A DNA stretch of 55,815 nucleotides from Bradyrhizobium sp. WSM1743 (GCF_000473065.1 NZ_AXAZ01000058.1:1-55815); one strand, 5' to 3'; positions 34,252-44,355 are shown, counted from the first letter of the stretch. The notes: generated by a model not told the origin, from the sequence alone. Made by a program: numbers and translations.

Positions 34252-35106
34252 ATGACCACGCTGCATTTTGCCGAAGGCCTGCGCGAGCTCGTGGGCGGCG
34301 TCGACGTCGTGCTCAGCGACATCTGGGGCGTGGTTCATAACGGCCTGGAATGCTTCCCCGAAGCCTGCGAGGCGCTGCACACCTATCGCAGCCGTGGCGG
34401 TACGGTGATCCTGATCACCAACGCGCCGCGCCCGGCCGACTCCGTGCAGCGGCAATTGCGCAAGCTCGGCGTCCCGGATGAGACCTATGACGCGATCGTA
34501 TCTTCAGGCGACTTGACCCGGCTCTATGTCGCCGAGCATCCCGGCCGCAAGATGTTCTGGCTCGGCCCCGAGCGCGACAACTCGATTTACCGCGGCCTCG
34601 ATGCGGTGACCGCGCCGCTGGAGGAAGCCGATTACATCGTCTGCACGGGCCTCTATGACGACGAGACCGAAACGGCGGAAGACTATCGCGGCATGATGCT
34701 GAAGGCGCGCGAGCGCAAGCTGACGCTGGTCTGCGCCAATCCCGACATCGTGGTGGAACGCGGCGACCGGCTGATCTATTGCGCCGGCGCGATCGCGGAG
34801 CTCTACCGCGAGCTCGGCGGCGAGGTGATCTTCTACGGCAAGCCGCACCGGCCGATCTACGAGCGCGCGATGGCGCTCGCCGGCGAACGCCAAGGCCACC
34901 AGATCGATCGCAAGAAGGTGCTGGCGATCGGCGATTCCGTCCGCACCGACCTCACCGGCGCGCGCGAATTCGGCATCGACTGCCTGTTCGTGACCCGCGG
35001 CATCCATGCCGAGGAGTTCGAGGGTCTCGACCAGCTCGACCCGAATTCGGTGATGGAATTGTTCGGCCACCCGCCGAAGGCGCTGATGCGCGAATTGAAG
35101 TGGTAG
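34252..35106 (+). CDS. HAD-superfamily hydrolase, TIGR01459 type
   Basis: The 284-residue protein has the HAD nucleophile motif LSDIWGVVHNG (Asp23), the ILITNAPRPADSV motif II Thr region, and GDSVRTDLTGAREFGID as motif IV. This NagD-like subgroup, HAD-IIA TIGR01459, is common in alphaproteobacteria; the substrate is likely a phosphorylated small molecule but is unknown. It follows the TipF-like gene by 15 bases and is probably co-transcribed. Confidence 0.9.
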   Translation: MTTLHFAEGLRELVGGVDVVLSDIWGVVHNGLECFPEACEALHTYRSRGGTVILITNAPRPADSVQRQLRKLGVPDETYDAIVSSGDLTRLYVAEHPGRKMFWLGPERDNSIYRGLDAVTAPLEEADYIVCTGLYDDETETAEDYRGMMLKARERKLTLVCANPDIVVERGDRLIYCAGAIAELYRELGGEVIFYGKPHRPIYERAMALAGERQGHQIDRKKVLAIGDSVRTDLTGAREFGIDCLFVTRGIHAEEFEGLDQLDPNSVMELFGHPPKALMRELKW

Positions 35107-35114
35107 AAAATATT

Positions 35115-35236
35115 GTGCCCCGGACGCAGCTCGAAGAGCTGCAGAGCCGGGGCCCAGAAACCGCAGTGACGTCGTGGATAGACTGGGTCCCGGCTCAGCG
35201 TCGCGTCACTGACGTGCCGCGCCTTGTCCGGGACAC
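35115..35236. repeat. Extragenic palindromic repeat, family A
   Basis: Starts TGCCCCGGACGCAGC and ends GCCGCGCCTTGTCCGGGACA, with AGAGCCGGGGCCCAG and GGGTCCCGGCTCAGCG inside. It lies between the convergent HAD-hydrolase and cheY-like genes. Confidence 0.7.
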
Positions 35237-35244
35237 CAAAGCGC

Positions 35245-35640
35245 TTACGCGCTCGCCATGTCCGGGAAGACCGCCTCGATCTTGGTCTTCAGCGTCGCCG
35301 CATTGAACGGCTTGACGATGTAATTGTTCACGCCGGCCTTCTTGGCCGCGATCACGTTCTCGGTCTTCGATTCCGCGGTGATCATGATGAAAGGCGTGGT
35401 GGCGAGGTTCGGATCCGCGCGGACCTCGCGCAGGAGGTCGTAACCCGTCATCGGCTCCATGTTCCAGTCGGAGATCACGAGCCCGTACTTCTTGCCACGC
35501 ATCTTGTTCAGCGCTGCCGAACCGTCGCTGGCATCATCGATATTCTCGAAGCCAAGCTGCTTCAGCAGATTCCGGATGATACGGATCATGGTGCTGTAGT
35601 CATCCACCACCAGAACCGGCATCGACAAATCAACCGCCAT
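35245..35640 (-). CDS. CheY-like single-domain response regulator
   Basis: The 131-residue receiver domain has Asp13-Asp14, phosphoacceptor Asp58 (VISDWNMEPM), Thr88 (MITAES) and Lys110 (YIVKPF). SDWNMEPMTG is the CheY-type phosphorylation loop. There is no output domain. No chemotaxis genes are nearby, so it may serve motility or another relay; the TipF-like gene 1 kb away is a possible functional neighbour. Confidence 0.9.
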   Translation of the reverse strand: MAVDLSMPVLVVDDYSTMIRIIRNLLKQLGFENIDDASDGSAALNKMRGKKYGLVISDWNMEPMTGYDLLREVRADPNLATTPFIMITAESKTENVIAAKKAGVNNYIVKPFNAATLKTKIEAVFPDMASA

Positions 35641-35869
35641 CTCGACTCCCCCAACGCATACCCAGGAATATTACGATCGGACCCGCCAGGCCGAAGCCCG
35701 GTAGTTCCACGCCTCAAGGACTAGCATCAAGGCGTTAAACAGCCCGTTAACTGCGGACAGCTCCGAAGGATTGAAATCGTGTTCAATGTCTGCGCTCCCC
35801 CCGCTTGACTTCGTCAGGCCGGTCGCGCCACGGTCCGGGCCGGTCCTGCCCGGTTCGAGAATTCCCCTG

Positions 35870-36841
35870 ATGGCTCCGCCTTTTACCGTTATCCGCGACA
35901 CGACGCCGGATTCCGCGATTCCGAGGGACGCCGTGGTCGCCATGGGCAATTTCGATGGCGTTCATCTCGGCCACCGCGCCGTGATCGCGGCTGCCCTGGA
36001 GATGGGCAGGGCGCATGGCCGCCCTGCACTGGCATTGACCTTCGAGCCGCATCCGCGGCGGTTTTTCAGCCCCAACACCCCGCAATTCCGCCTGACGGAT
36101 GAGCGGGCCAAGCTGCGGCTTCTGGCCGGCACCGGGCTTGCCGGCGCCGTGGTCATGACCTTCGACAAGGCGCGCGCCGGAACCAGCGCGCAAGATTTCA
36201 TTCACCATGACCTGATCGGGCGTCTCGGCGTCAGCGGCATCGCGGTCGGCTACGACTTCCATTTCGGCAAGGGACGGGTCGGCTCGCCGAGCCTTCTCGT
36301 CAACGAGGCGCCCCGGCTCGGCATCGAGGTCGACGTGCAGCCGCATGTCGATATCGACGAACGGCCCGTCTCCTCCAGCGCGATCCGGATCGCCCTCGCC
36401 GAGGGCCAGCTCGACCAAGCCACGACCATGCTGGGCGCGCCCTGGTTCATCACCGGCGAGGTCATCCCCGGCGAAAAGCGCGGCCGCGATCTCGGCTATC
36501 CCACCGCCAACATCCGCCTGGATGCCAATTGCGGCCTCAAGCACGGCATCTACGCGGTGCGGGTCGGCCGGGGGACCGAGCGGCTGGACGGGGTGGCCAG
36601 CTTCGGCCGCCGTCCGACCTTCGACAATGGCGCCCCGCTGCTGGAAATCTTCCTGTTCGACTTCAAGGGCGACCTTTACGGGCAGGCGCTCGACTGCGCC
36701 TTCATCGGCTTCATCCGCGAGGAGCTGAAATTCGACAGCCTGGAGGCCCTGATCCGCCAGATGGACGACGATTCCGCCCGCGCCCGCGCCATCCTGGCCG
36801 CCGCCCCGGACGCGTTTCCGAAGCTGGGCGAGATTGATTGA
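35870..36841 (+). CDS. ribF: Bifunctional riboflavin kinase / FAD synthetase
   Basis: The protein is 323 residues from ATG 35870; the frame is open upstream to 35771. The N-terminal FAD synthetase half has VAMGNFDGVHLGHRAV and LTFEPHPRRFF. The C-terminal kinase half has RGRDLGYPTANI and GVASFGRRPTF. It converts riboflavin, whose precursor is made by RibH, to FMN and FAD; the FMN it makes is the ligand of the riboswitch at 10760. It is divergent from the cheY-like gene. Confidence 0.95.
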   Translation: MAPPFTVIRDTTPDSAIPRDAVVAMGNFDGVHLGHRAVIAAALEMGRAHGRPALALTFEPHPRRFFSPNTPQFRLTDERAKLRLLAGTGLAGAVVMTFDKARAGTSAQDFIHHDLIGRLGVSGIAVGYDFHFGKGRVGSPSLLVNEAPRLGIEVDVQPHVDIDERPVSSSAIRIALAEGQLDQATTMLGAPWFITGEVIPGEKRGRDLGYPTANIRLDANCGLKHGIYAVRVGRGTERLDGVASFGRRPTFDNGAPLLEIFLFDFKGDLYGQALDCAFIGFIREELKFDSLEALIRQMDDDSARARAILAAAPDAFPKLGEID

Positions 36842-37044
36842 GCCCGAAACCGGGCCGGCCGAACCTTTGCGCTTCCTCCGCCCCCCTGCTATGGAGAGCC
36901 CATGTTTGCGCGGCGCATCATAGGGATTAGCAGCCCGGCTTCCGCCTGAGCCTAAAGGCTCGGCGCAAGACCGGGATTTTGTCGTTTCACCCCGCGATTC
37001 CGCATCGCCATCTGTTCCCGCGCCCTTCCGAGCCAGTCAGCCTC

Positions 37045-40000
37045 ATGTCCGAAAAGCCGCAAAAGTCCCAAAAGCCTGAAGTCAAAGACTATTCGAAAAC
37101 CCTGTTCCTGCCGCAGACCGAATTCCCGATGCGCGCCGGCCTGCCGCAACGCGAGCCGGAGATCCTCAAGCGCTGGTACGAGATCGGCCTCTACGAGAGG
37201 CTGCGCGAGAGTGCGAAGGGCCGCGCCAAGTTCGTGCTGCATGACGGCCCGCCCTACGCCAACGGCAACATCCATATCGGCACGGCGCTGAACAAGATCC
37301 TGAAGGATCTCGTCACCAAGAGCCAGCAGATGCTGGGCTTCGATTCCAACTACGTGCCGGGCTGGGACTGCCACGGCCTGCCGATCGAGTGGAAGGTCGA
37401 GGAAGAACACTATCGCAAGAAGGGCAAGCAGAAGCCCGACTTCCGCGACTCTGCCGCAATGATCGATTTCCGGAAAGAGTGCCGCGCCTACGCCACGCAC
37501 TGGCTCGGCGTGCAGCGCGAGGAGTTCAAGCGCCTCGGGGTGATCGGTGACTGGGACCATCCCTACGCCACCATGAGCTATCCCGCCGAAGCCCAGATCG
37601 CACGCGAGCTGATGAAGTTCGCCGCAAACGGCACGCTCTATCGCGGCTCCAAGCCGGTGATGTGGAGCGTGGTCGAGAAGACCGCGCTGGCCGAAGCCGA
37701 AGTGGAGTACGAGGACTACACGAGCGACATGGTCTGGGTGAAATTCCCGGTGACCTCGCCCGCGCACGGTGCGCTCGCCTCCGCAAGCGTCGTGATCTGG
37801 ACCACAACGCCCTGGACGCTGCCGGGTAACCGCGCCATCTCGTTCTCGCCGAAGATCGCCTATGGTCTCTACAAGGTGACGGACGCCCCCGCCGACAATT
37901 GGGCCAAGACCGGCGACCTCCTGATCCTCGCCGACGCGCTCGCAGAAGACGTCTTCAAGCAGGCGCGCGTGACCGCTTATGAGAAGGTCCGCGAGGTCCC
38001 CGGCGACACCATGGACGCGATCGAATGTGCCCATCCGCTGAAGGGTCTTGGCGGCGGCTACGACTTCATCGTGCCGCTGCTGCCCGGCGACCATGTCACC
38101 GACGACACCGGCACTGGCTTCGTGCACACGGCGCCCGGCCATGGCCGCGAGGACTTCGACGCCTGGATGGCGCATGCGCGCGATCTCGATGCGCGCGGCA
38201 TCAACACCGCGATCCCCTACACCGTCGATGAGAACGGCGCCTACACCGATCATGCGCCGGGCTTTGCCGGCAAGCGCGTCATCACCGACAAGGGCGAGAA
38301 GGGCGATGCCAACGAGGCCGTGATCAAGGCGCTCGTCGACAGAGGCATGCTGCTCGCGCGTGGCCGGCTGAAGCATCAATATCCGCACTCCTGGCGCTCC
38401 AAGAAGCCGGTGATCTTCCGCAACACGCCGCAATGGTTCATCGCGATGGACAAGGATGTGGTCCAGGGCGGCAAAGCGAAGAGCGGCGATACGCTGCGCG
38501 CCCGCGCGCTGCACGCGATCTCGGTGACGCAATGGGTGCCGCCATCGGGCGAAAACCGCATCAACGGCATGATCGAGGCCCGGCCGGACTGGGTGATCTC
38601 GCGCCAGCGCGCCTGGGGCGTGCCGATCGCCGTATTCGTGCGCGAGAAGGGCGACGGCTCCGCCGAGATCCTCCAGGACGAGGCCGTCAATGCGCGCATC
38701 GGTGAAGCTTTCGAGAAGGAAGGCGCCGACGCCTGGTACGCGAAGGGCGCGCGCGAGCGCTTCCTCGGGTCGCGCGCGAACGAGGACTGGCAGAAGGTCG
38801 ACGACATTCTCGACGTCTGGTTCGATTCAGGCTCAACCCACGCCTTCGTGCTCGAAGACCCCGTGCACTTTCCAGGCCTCGCCGGGATCAAGCGCAAGGT
38901 CGATGGCGGCACCGACACGGTGATGTATCTCGAAGGCTCGGATCAGCACCGCGGCTGGTTCCACTCTTCGCTGCTGGAAAGCTGTGGCACGCGCGGCCGG
39001 GCGCCTTACGACATCGTGCTGACCCATGGCTTCACCCAGGCCGAGGACGGCCGCAAGATGTCGAAGTCGCTCGGCAACACCATCGAGCCGCAGGCGGTCA
39101 TCAAGGAGTCCGGCGCCGACATCCTGAGGCTCTGGGTCGCGTCCTGCGACTACACCGACGACCAGCGCATCGGCCCCGAGATCCTGAAGAACACCGTCGA
39201 GACCTATCGCAAGCTGCGCAACACCGTGCGCTGGATGCTGGGCACCCTGCATCACTACAAGCCGGCCGACGCAGTCGCGCCCGCCGAGATGCCCGAGCTC
39301 GAGCGATTCATGCTGCACGAGCTCGCGGTGCGCGCCGCCGCGATCGGCAAGGCCTATCGGGAGTTCGACTACAAGACCGTGGTCGCTATTCTGTCCGCCT
39401 TCCTCAACAGCGAGCTCTCCGCGTTCTACTTCGACATCCGCAAGGACACGCTCTATTGCGATCCGCCGTCGTCACTGACGCGCAAGGCGGCGCTGACGAC
39501 CATCGATCTGTTGTGCGCCTCGATTCTGAAATGGCTGGCCCCGATCCTCAGCTTCACCGCGGAGGAAGCCTGGCGCATGTACCGGCCCGACGCCGAGCCG
39601 TCGGTGCATCTGACGCTGTTCCCGCCCCATCTCGAAAATCTGCGCGACGACAAGCTCGCCGCGAAGTGGGAGACGATCCGCAACGTCCGCCGCGTCGTCA
39701 CCGGGGCGCTCGAGCTGGAACGCGCCGCCAAGAACATCGGCTCCTCGCTCGAAGCATCGCCGGTGATCTATGTCGCCGACCGGGACCTGCTGATGACGCT
39801 GTTCGACACCGATCTCGCCGAGATCTGCATCACCTCGAACTACGAGGTGCGTGAGGGCGAGGCGCCGGCGTCGGCGTTCCGTCTCGATGCCGTGCCCGGC
39901 GTCGCGGTCGTGGTGGAGAAGGCGGTCGGCACCAAATGCGCCCGCTCCTGGAAGATTTCGCCGACGGTCGGCGAGGACCCTGAATACCCCGACGTCACCC

Positions 40001-40053
40001 CGCGCGATGCGAAGGCGCTGCGCGAATGGAAGGCGCTGGGGGTAAGCGTCTGA
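37045..40053 (+). CDS. ileS: Isoleucyl-tRNA synthetase
   Basis: The 1002-residue class Ia enzyme has the HIGH-type motif in PPYANGNIHIG (His77-Gly79) and KMSKS at 671-675. The editing domain has TTPWTLPGN and TGTGFVHTAPGHG. The C-terminal zinc-binding region is reduced: KCARSWK keeps one Cys of the usual first pair and the final CxxC pair is absent, so it probably does not bind zinc. The gene is followed nine bases later by lspA, a common pairing. Confidence 0.97.
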   Translation: MSEKPQKSQKPEVKDYSKTLFLPQTEFPMRAGLPQREPEILKRWYEIGLYERLRESAKGRAKFVLHDGPPYANGNIHIGTALNKILKDLVTKSQQMLGFDSNYVPGWDCHGLPIEWKVEEEHYRKKGKQKPDFRDSAAMIDFRKECRAYATHWLGVQREEFKRLGVIGDWDHPYATMSYPAEAQIARELMKFAANGTLYRGSKPVMWSVVEKTALAEAEVEYEDYTSDMVWVKFPVTSPAHGALASASVVIWTTTPWTLPGNRAISFSPKIAYGLYKVTDAPADNWAKTGDLLILADALAEDVFKQARVTAYEKVREVPGDTMDAIECAHPLKGLGGGYDFIVPLLPGDHVTDDTGTGFVHTAPGHGREDFDAWMAHARDLDARGINTAIPYTVDENGAYTDHAPGFAGKRVITDKGEKGDANEAVIKALVDRGMLLARGRLKHQYPHSWRSKKPVIFRNTPQWFIAMDKDVVQGGKAKSGDTLRARALHAISVTQWVPPSGENRINGMIEARPDWVISRQRAWGVPIAVFVREKGDGSAEILQDEAVNARIGEAFEKEGADAWYAKGARERFLGSRANEDWQKVDDILDVWFDSGSTHAFVLEDPVHFPGLAGIKRKVDGGTDTVMYLEGSDQHRGWFHSSLLESCGTRGRAPYDIVLTHGFTQAEDGRKMSKSLGNTIEPQAVIKESGADILRLWVASCDYTDDQRIGPEILKNTVETYRKLRNTVRWMLGTLHHYKPADAVAPAEMPELERFMLHELAVRAAAIGKAYREFDYKTVVAILSAFLNSELSAFYFDIRKDTLYCDPPSSLTRKAALTTIDLLCASILKWLAPILSFTAEEAWRMYRPDAEPSVHLTLFPPHLENLRDDKLAAKWETIRNVRRVVTGALELERAAKNIGSSLEASPVIYVADRDLLMTLFDTDLAEICITSNYEVREGEAPASAFRLDAVPGVAVVVEKAVGTKCARSWKISPTVGEDPEYPDVTPRDAKALREWKALGVSV

Positions 40054-40062
40054 TCGTAGGCC

Positions 40063-40557
40063 ATGACCCCGCTCCGCGCCGGCATCCTCTCGGCCGTGGT
40101 CACGCTCGTGGCCGACCAGGCCTCGAAACTCTGGCTCCTGAACGTCTTCGACCTCGCCCATCGCGGCGCGGTGCGGGTGACACCGTTCTTCGACCTGGTG
40201 CTGGCCTGGAATATCGGCATCAGCTTCGGCTGGCTCCAAAATGACAGCCAGGCCGCGCAGCTCGCGCTGATGGCCGTCAAAGGTATCGCGGTGGTCGCGC
40301 TGGCGATCTGGATGGCCCGCTCGCAGACCGTGCTCGCTACGATAGCGCTCGGCCTGATCATCGGCGGCGCCATCGGTAACGGCATCGACCGCCTGGCCTA
40401 CGGCGCGGTGGTGGATTTCGCCCTGCTCCACATCGAGATCGCCGGAAATACCTATAATTGGTATGTATTTAACCTTGCGGACGTGGCCATCGTTGCTGGG
40501 GTGGCAGCGCTATTGTATGATTCCTTCCTGGGGGTACCCGCCGCAAAAGCGCCCTGA
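40063..40557 (+). CDS. lspA: Lipoprotein signal peptidase (signal peptidase II)
   Basis: The 164-residue inner-membrane aspartyl protease has four hydrophobic helices and the catalytic aspartates Asp118 (GAVVDFA) and Asp140 (FNLADVA). NIGISFGWLQ and GGAIGNGIDR are the other conserved boxes. It removes signal peptides from prolipoproteins already modified by Lgt. It directly follows ileS. Confidence 0.96.
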   Translation: MTPLRAGILSAVVTLVADQASKLWLLNVFDLAHRGAVRVTPFFDLVLAWNIGISFGWLQNDSQAAQLALMAVKGIAVVALAIWMARSQTVLATIALGLIIGGAIGNGIDRLAYGAVVDFALLHIEIAGNTYNWYVFNLADVAIVAGVAALLYDSFLGVPAAKAP

Positions 40558-40650
40558 TCCCGGCCGATACGGACCGGCCGGTGGAACCCCGCTTTTGCGA
40601 GGGAACCGCGCGCGAGCGGCAATCTGCCACAATATGGAACAGGTAAAGTG

Positions 40651-41373
40651 ATGCGCAGCGCGATGACCAGCGGTTCGATGGTGCAAGACCCCCGGTGGGG
40701 GTTCTGGCGGGCATTGAAATTGTCCGCTGTCGCACTCGGCATTGGTCTCGTCATGTCGACCGGCGCGGCCCGCGCCGGTGACGACGACGAGGAAGACGAT
40801 ATGACCTTCGAAGAGAGGCTGATCGACAATCTGATGTCCGGCCTCGGCGCCAAGAGCATGGAGAAGAAGGGCATCGAATACCGCGAGCGCTCGCCACTGG
40901 TCGTGCCGCCCAAGCTCGATCTGCCGCCCCCTGCGACCGAAGCCAAGGCTGCGCCGAACTGGCCCAAGGACCCCGAGGAAAAGCGCCGCAAGGAAGCCAT
41001 CGCCGCGCGCAAGAAGGCCAGCAAGGCAACGGAGAACTGGCAGGCCGCCCAGCCGCTGACGCCCGCCGAGATGAAGGCCGGACAGGTTGCCGCAGCGCCC
41101 CGCACCAGCAACGATCCAATTCAGCCGGGCACCAACGGCAATCCGTCACTCAGCCCCGCCGAGCTGGGTTATACTGGTGGTCTGTGGAACATGATGAAGG
41201 GCGGCAACGGCACCGAAGAGAAGAAATTCACCAGCGAGCCGCCGCGCCAGTCGCTGGTCGAGCCGCCGCCGGGCTACCAGACGCCGTCGCCGAACTATGC
41301 CTATGGCGCCGGGCCGGACAAGTCGCGGCGGATGTATTACGACATCATGTCAGGCAAGGAAAAGGAACAATAA
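40651..41373 (+). CDS. Exported Pro/Lys-rich protein of unknown function
   Basis: The 240-residue protein has a signal segment (about 25-43, ending ARAG) followed by an acidic patch DDDEEDD. The rest is low-complexity, with many Pro, Lys, Gln and Ala and no hydrophobic core. The C-terminus ends RRMYYDIMSGKEKEQ. I recognise no domain. It lies between lspA and the M16 pair, all on the plus strand. Confidence 0.75.
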   Translation: MRSAMTSGSMVQDPRWGFWRALKLSAVALGIGLVMSTGAARAGDDDEEDDMTFEERLIDNLMSGLGAKSMEKKGIEYRERSPLVVPPKLDLPPPATEAKAAPNWPKDPEEKRRKEAIAARKKASKATENWQAAQPLTPAEMKAGQVAAAPRTSNDPIQPGTNGNPSLSPAELGYTGGLWNMMKGGNGTEEKKFTSEPPRQSLVEPPPGYQTPSPNYAYGAGPDKSRRMYYDIMSGKEKEQ

Positions 41374-41578
41374 CGTTCCTATCCCGTCGTGACATTCTGA
41401 CCGACGCGAATCGAGGATCGGCGGCTCACGTCCGTCCGACGCCGTTCAAAATTGCCTATCGGTAACTTGCCTACGCGTTGAGTTCTCTGCTTCGTGACGC
41501 GAAGCCTCAGCCGCACGGTGTAGCATGCCGTGCCTTCCGAGCCGGAGATCCGGGCTCGACCTTTCACTAGGGATCACG

Positions 41579-42970
41579 ATGTCCTCTTACCGATCGGCTG
41601 CCTGCCTACTTGCCGCGCTGCTTTCGACGAGTGTCCTCTCGGCCGGCGCCGCCCTTGCCCAGACCACGGTGACATCGGCTCCACCCGCCAGCTTCACGCT
41701 CAATAACGGCATGCAGGTTGTGGTGATCCCGGATCACCGCACCCCCGTGGTCACCGAGATGATCTGGTACAAGGTCGGATCGGCCGACGAGACGCCGGGC
41801 AAGTCCGGCCTCGCCCATTTCCTCGAGCACCTGATGTTCAAGGGCACCTCGAAGCACCCGGCCGGAGAATTCTCCCAGACCGTGCTTCGCGTCGGCGGCA
41901 ACGAGAACGCCTCGACCTCGGTCGACTACACCAACTACTACCAGCGTGTGCCGAAAGAGCAGCTGCCGACCATGATGGAATTCGAGGCCGACCGCATGAC
42001 GGGCCTCGTCCTCAAGGACGAGAACGTCCTGCCCGAGCGCGACGTCGTGCTCGAAGAGTACAATATGCGTGTCGCCAACAATCCGGACGCGCGGCTGAAC
42101 GAGCAGATCATGGCCGGGCTCTATCTCAACCATCCCTATGGGCGTCCGGTGATCGGCTGGCATCAGGAGATCGAAAAGCTCGATCGCGAGGATGCGCTCG
42201 CCTTCTATCGTCGCTTCTATGCGCCGAACAACGCGATCCTGGTGATCGCCGGCGACGTCGACGCCGCCGAAATCCGCCCACTGGTCGAGCGTAATTTCGG
42301 CTCCATTCCCGCCCAGCCCGCAATCCCGGCGCGGCGTGTCCGTCCCCAGGAGCCGGAGCCCGCCGCCCCGCGCACCGTCACGCTGGCCGACCCGCGCGTC
42401 GAGCAGCCGAACATGCGGCGCTATTATCTGGTGCCCTCGGCGACCACGGCCGCGGCCGGCGAGAGCGCGGCCCTCGACGTGCTGGCGCAGCTGATGGGCA
42501 GCGGCAGCAATTCCTATCTCTACCGCGCCCTCGTCGTCGACAAATCGCTCGCGGTCTCCGCCAGCGCCAGCTATTCGAGCATCTCGCTCGACCCGACCCA
42601 ATTCGCGATCTCGGCCGCGCCGAAACCCGGCGTCAGCTTCGCAGAAGTGGAACAGGCGGTCGACGGTGTCATTGCCAACGTGGCGCAGAACCCGATCCGC
42701 GCCGAGGATCTGGAACGGGTCAAGACCCAGCTCATCGCCGAAGCGATCTACGCCCAGGACAACCAGGCGGTGCTGGCGCGCTGGTACGGCGGCGCGCTGA
42801 CCACGGGCCTATCGATCGAGGACATCAGGAGCTGGCCCGATCGCATCCGCGCCGTCACCGCCGAGCAGGTCCGCGCTGTCGCGCAGAAATGGCTCGAGAA
42901 GAAGCGTTCCGTGACGGGCTATCTGATCAAGGACACCGCCACCGCCAAGCGTGAGGAGAAGCGTTCGTGA
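41579..42970 (+). CDS. M16 zinc metallopeptidase, catalytic subunit
   Basis: The 463-residue protein has a signal peptide (to about residue 28, ALAQ). The inverted zinc motif is HFLEH at 80-84, with the third ligand among the glutamates near 159. It should be exported and cleave peptides in the periplasm together with the next gene's product. It overlaps that gene by GTGA. Such pairs resemble mitochondrial processing peptidase and pqqL-like proteases; the substrate is unknown. Confidence 0.92.
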   Translation: MSSYRSAACLLAALLSTSVLSAGAALAQTTVTSAPPASFTLNNGMQVVVIPDHRTPVVTEMIWYKVGSADETPGKSGLAHFLEHLMFKGTSKHPAGEFSQTVLRVGGNENASTSVDYTNYYQRVPKEQLPTMMEFEADRMTGLVLKDENVLPERDVVLEEYNMRVANNPDARLNEQIMAGLYLNHPYGRPVIGWHQEIEKLDREDALAFYRRFYAPNNAILVIAGDVDAAEIRPLVERNFGSIPAQPAIPARRVRPQEPEPAAPRTVTLADPRVEQPNMRRYYLVPSATTAAAGESAALDVLAQLMGSGSNSYLYRALVVDKSLAVSASASYSSISLDPTQFAISAAPKPGVSFAEVEQAVDGVIANVAQNPIRAEDLERVKTQLIAEAIYAQDNQAVLARWYGGALTTGLSIEDIRSWPDRIRAVTAEQVRAVAQKWLEKKRSVTGYLIKDTATAKREEKRS

Positions 42971-44355
42971 CCTATCCTTTCCTTCGCGCAAGACACTTCG
43001 TTCGCACAAGACATTTGGCGCTGTCCTTCGTCACCGGCGCGGCGCTCGCGCTGGCGGCAGTCTCGCCGTCGCAGGCCGCCGCAAAAATCCAGCACCTGAT
43101 CTCGCCGGGCGGCATCGAAGCCTGGTTCGTGCAGGACGCGACCGTGCCGCTGATCGCGATGGAATATTCCTTCGCCGGCGGCTCGGCGCAGGATCCCAAG
43201 GACAAGCCCGGCGTCGCCAACCTCGTCGGCGATCTCCTCGACGAAGGCTCCGGCGATCTCGATTCCAAGACGTTCCATGAACGGCTCGACCGCCGCGCCA
43301 TCGAGCTCTCCTTCAACGCCACCCGCGACACCCTCCGCGGCAGCCTACGCATGCTGCGCGACAACAAGGACGAGGCCTTCGACCTGCTCAGGATGGCACT
43401 GACCTCGCCGCATTTCGACAGCGCCGACGTCGAACGTATCCGCTCGCAGGTCATCTCGGGCCTGCGCCGCGAGACCACCAATCCGACCTCGCTGGCGAGC
43501 CGCAAGTTCCTGGAAGTCGCCTTCGGCGATCACCCCTACAGCCGGCAGAGCAACGGCAACCTCGACAGCGTGCCGACGATCACGGTCGCCGACATGAGGG
43601 ATTATGTCGGCCGCGTCCTCGCCAAGGATGGGCTCAAGATCGCGGTCGTCGGCGACGTCGATCCGGCGACCCTGGGCAAGCTGCTCGACCACACCTTCGG
43701 TAGCCTGCCCGCCAAGGCTAATCTGACGCCGGTCCCCGACGTCGAGGCTGCAAAGCCGCCGCAGCGCACTTTCGTGACGCTCGACGTGCCGCAGACCGTG
43801 ATCACCTTCGGCGGCCCCGGCGTGAAGCGCAGCGATCCCAACTTCATGGCGGCCTATGTCGTCAACCACATCCTCGGCGGCGGCGGCTTGTCCTCCCGCC
43901 TCTATCGCGAGGTGCGCGAGAAGCGCGGGCTGGCCTATTCGGTGTTCGAATCGTTGCTCTGGATGGAGCATTCGGCGGTTTTCATCGGCAATACCGGCAC
44001 CCGCGCCGACCGCGCCGGCGACACCATCGACGCCGTCGAGAAGGAGGCGCGCCGCATCGCCGAGGAAGGCCCGACGCAGAAGGAGCTCGACGAGGCCAAG
44101 TCCTACCTCAAGGGCTCGCAGATGCTGGCGCTCGACACCTCGTCCAAGCTGGCGCAGGCGCTGCTGCAATATCAGCAGGACAAGCTGCCGATCGACTATA
44201 TCGAGAAGCGCAACGCCATCGTCGATGCGGTGACGCTGGACGATGCCAAGGCGACCGCCAAGCGTCTCTGGGGCCAGGGGCTGCTGACTGTCGTCGTCGG
44301 CCGCGCCCCGCAGGCCGCCGCACAGCCGGCGGCCACGGCGCCCAAATCGAATTAG
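42967..44355 (+). CDS. M16 peptidase-like partner lacking the zinc motif
   Basis: The 462-residue protein starts at GTG 42967 and has a signal peptide ending SQAAA. At the place of HxxEH it reads VANLVGDLLDEG, so it cannot bind zinc. It keeps the LSSRLYREVREKRGLAYSV Arg/Tyr region that non-catalytic M16 partners use to shape the substrate site. The two subunits probably form a heterodimer. An intrinsic terminator follows at 44390. Confidence 0.92.
   Translation: MTYPFLRARHFVRTRHLALSFVTGAALALAAVSPSQAAAKIQHLISPGGIEAWFVQDATVPLIAMEYSFAGGSAQDPKDKPGVANLVGDLLDEGSGDLDSKTFHERLDRRAIELSFNATRDTLRGSLRMLRDNKDEAFDLLRMALTSPHFDSADVERIRSQVISGLRRETTNPTSLASRKFLEVAFGDHPYSRQSNGNLDSVPTITVADMRDYVGRVLAKDGLKIAVVGDVDPATLGKLLDHTFGSLPAKANLTPVPDVEAAKPPQRTFVTLDVPQTVITFGGPGVKRSDPNFMAAYVVNHILGGGGLSSRLYREVREKRGLAYSVFESLLWMEHSAVFIGNTGTRADRAGDTIDAVEKEARRIAEEGPTQKELDEAKSYLKGSQMLALDTSSKLAQALLQYQQDKLPIDYIEKRNAIVDAVTLDDAKATAKRLWGQGLLTVVVGRAPQAAAQPAATAPKSN

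Noticed and set aside
35735..35750. Possible CtrA site between the cheY-like gene and ribF
   Set aside because: The two TTAA half-sites are separated by eight bases rather than seven.
36950..36963. GAGCCTAAAGGCTC hairpin after ribF as a terminator
   Set aside because: The stem is only five bases and no T run follows, so a terminator or leader function cannot be supported.
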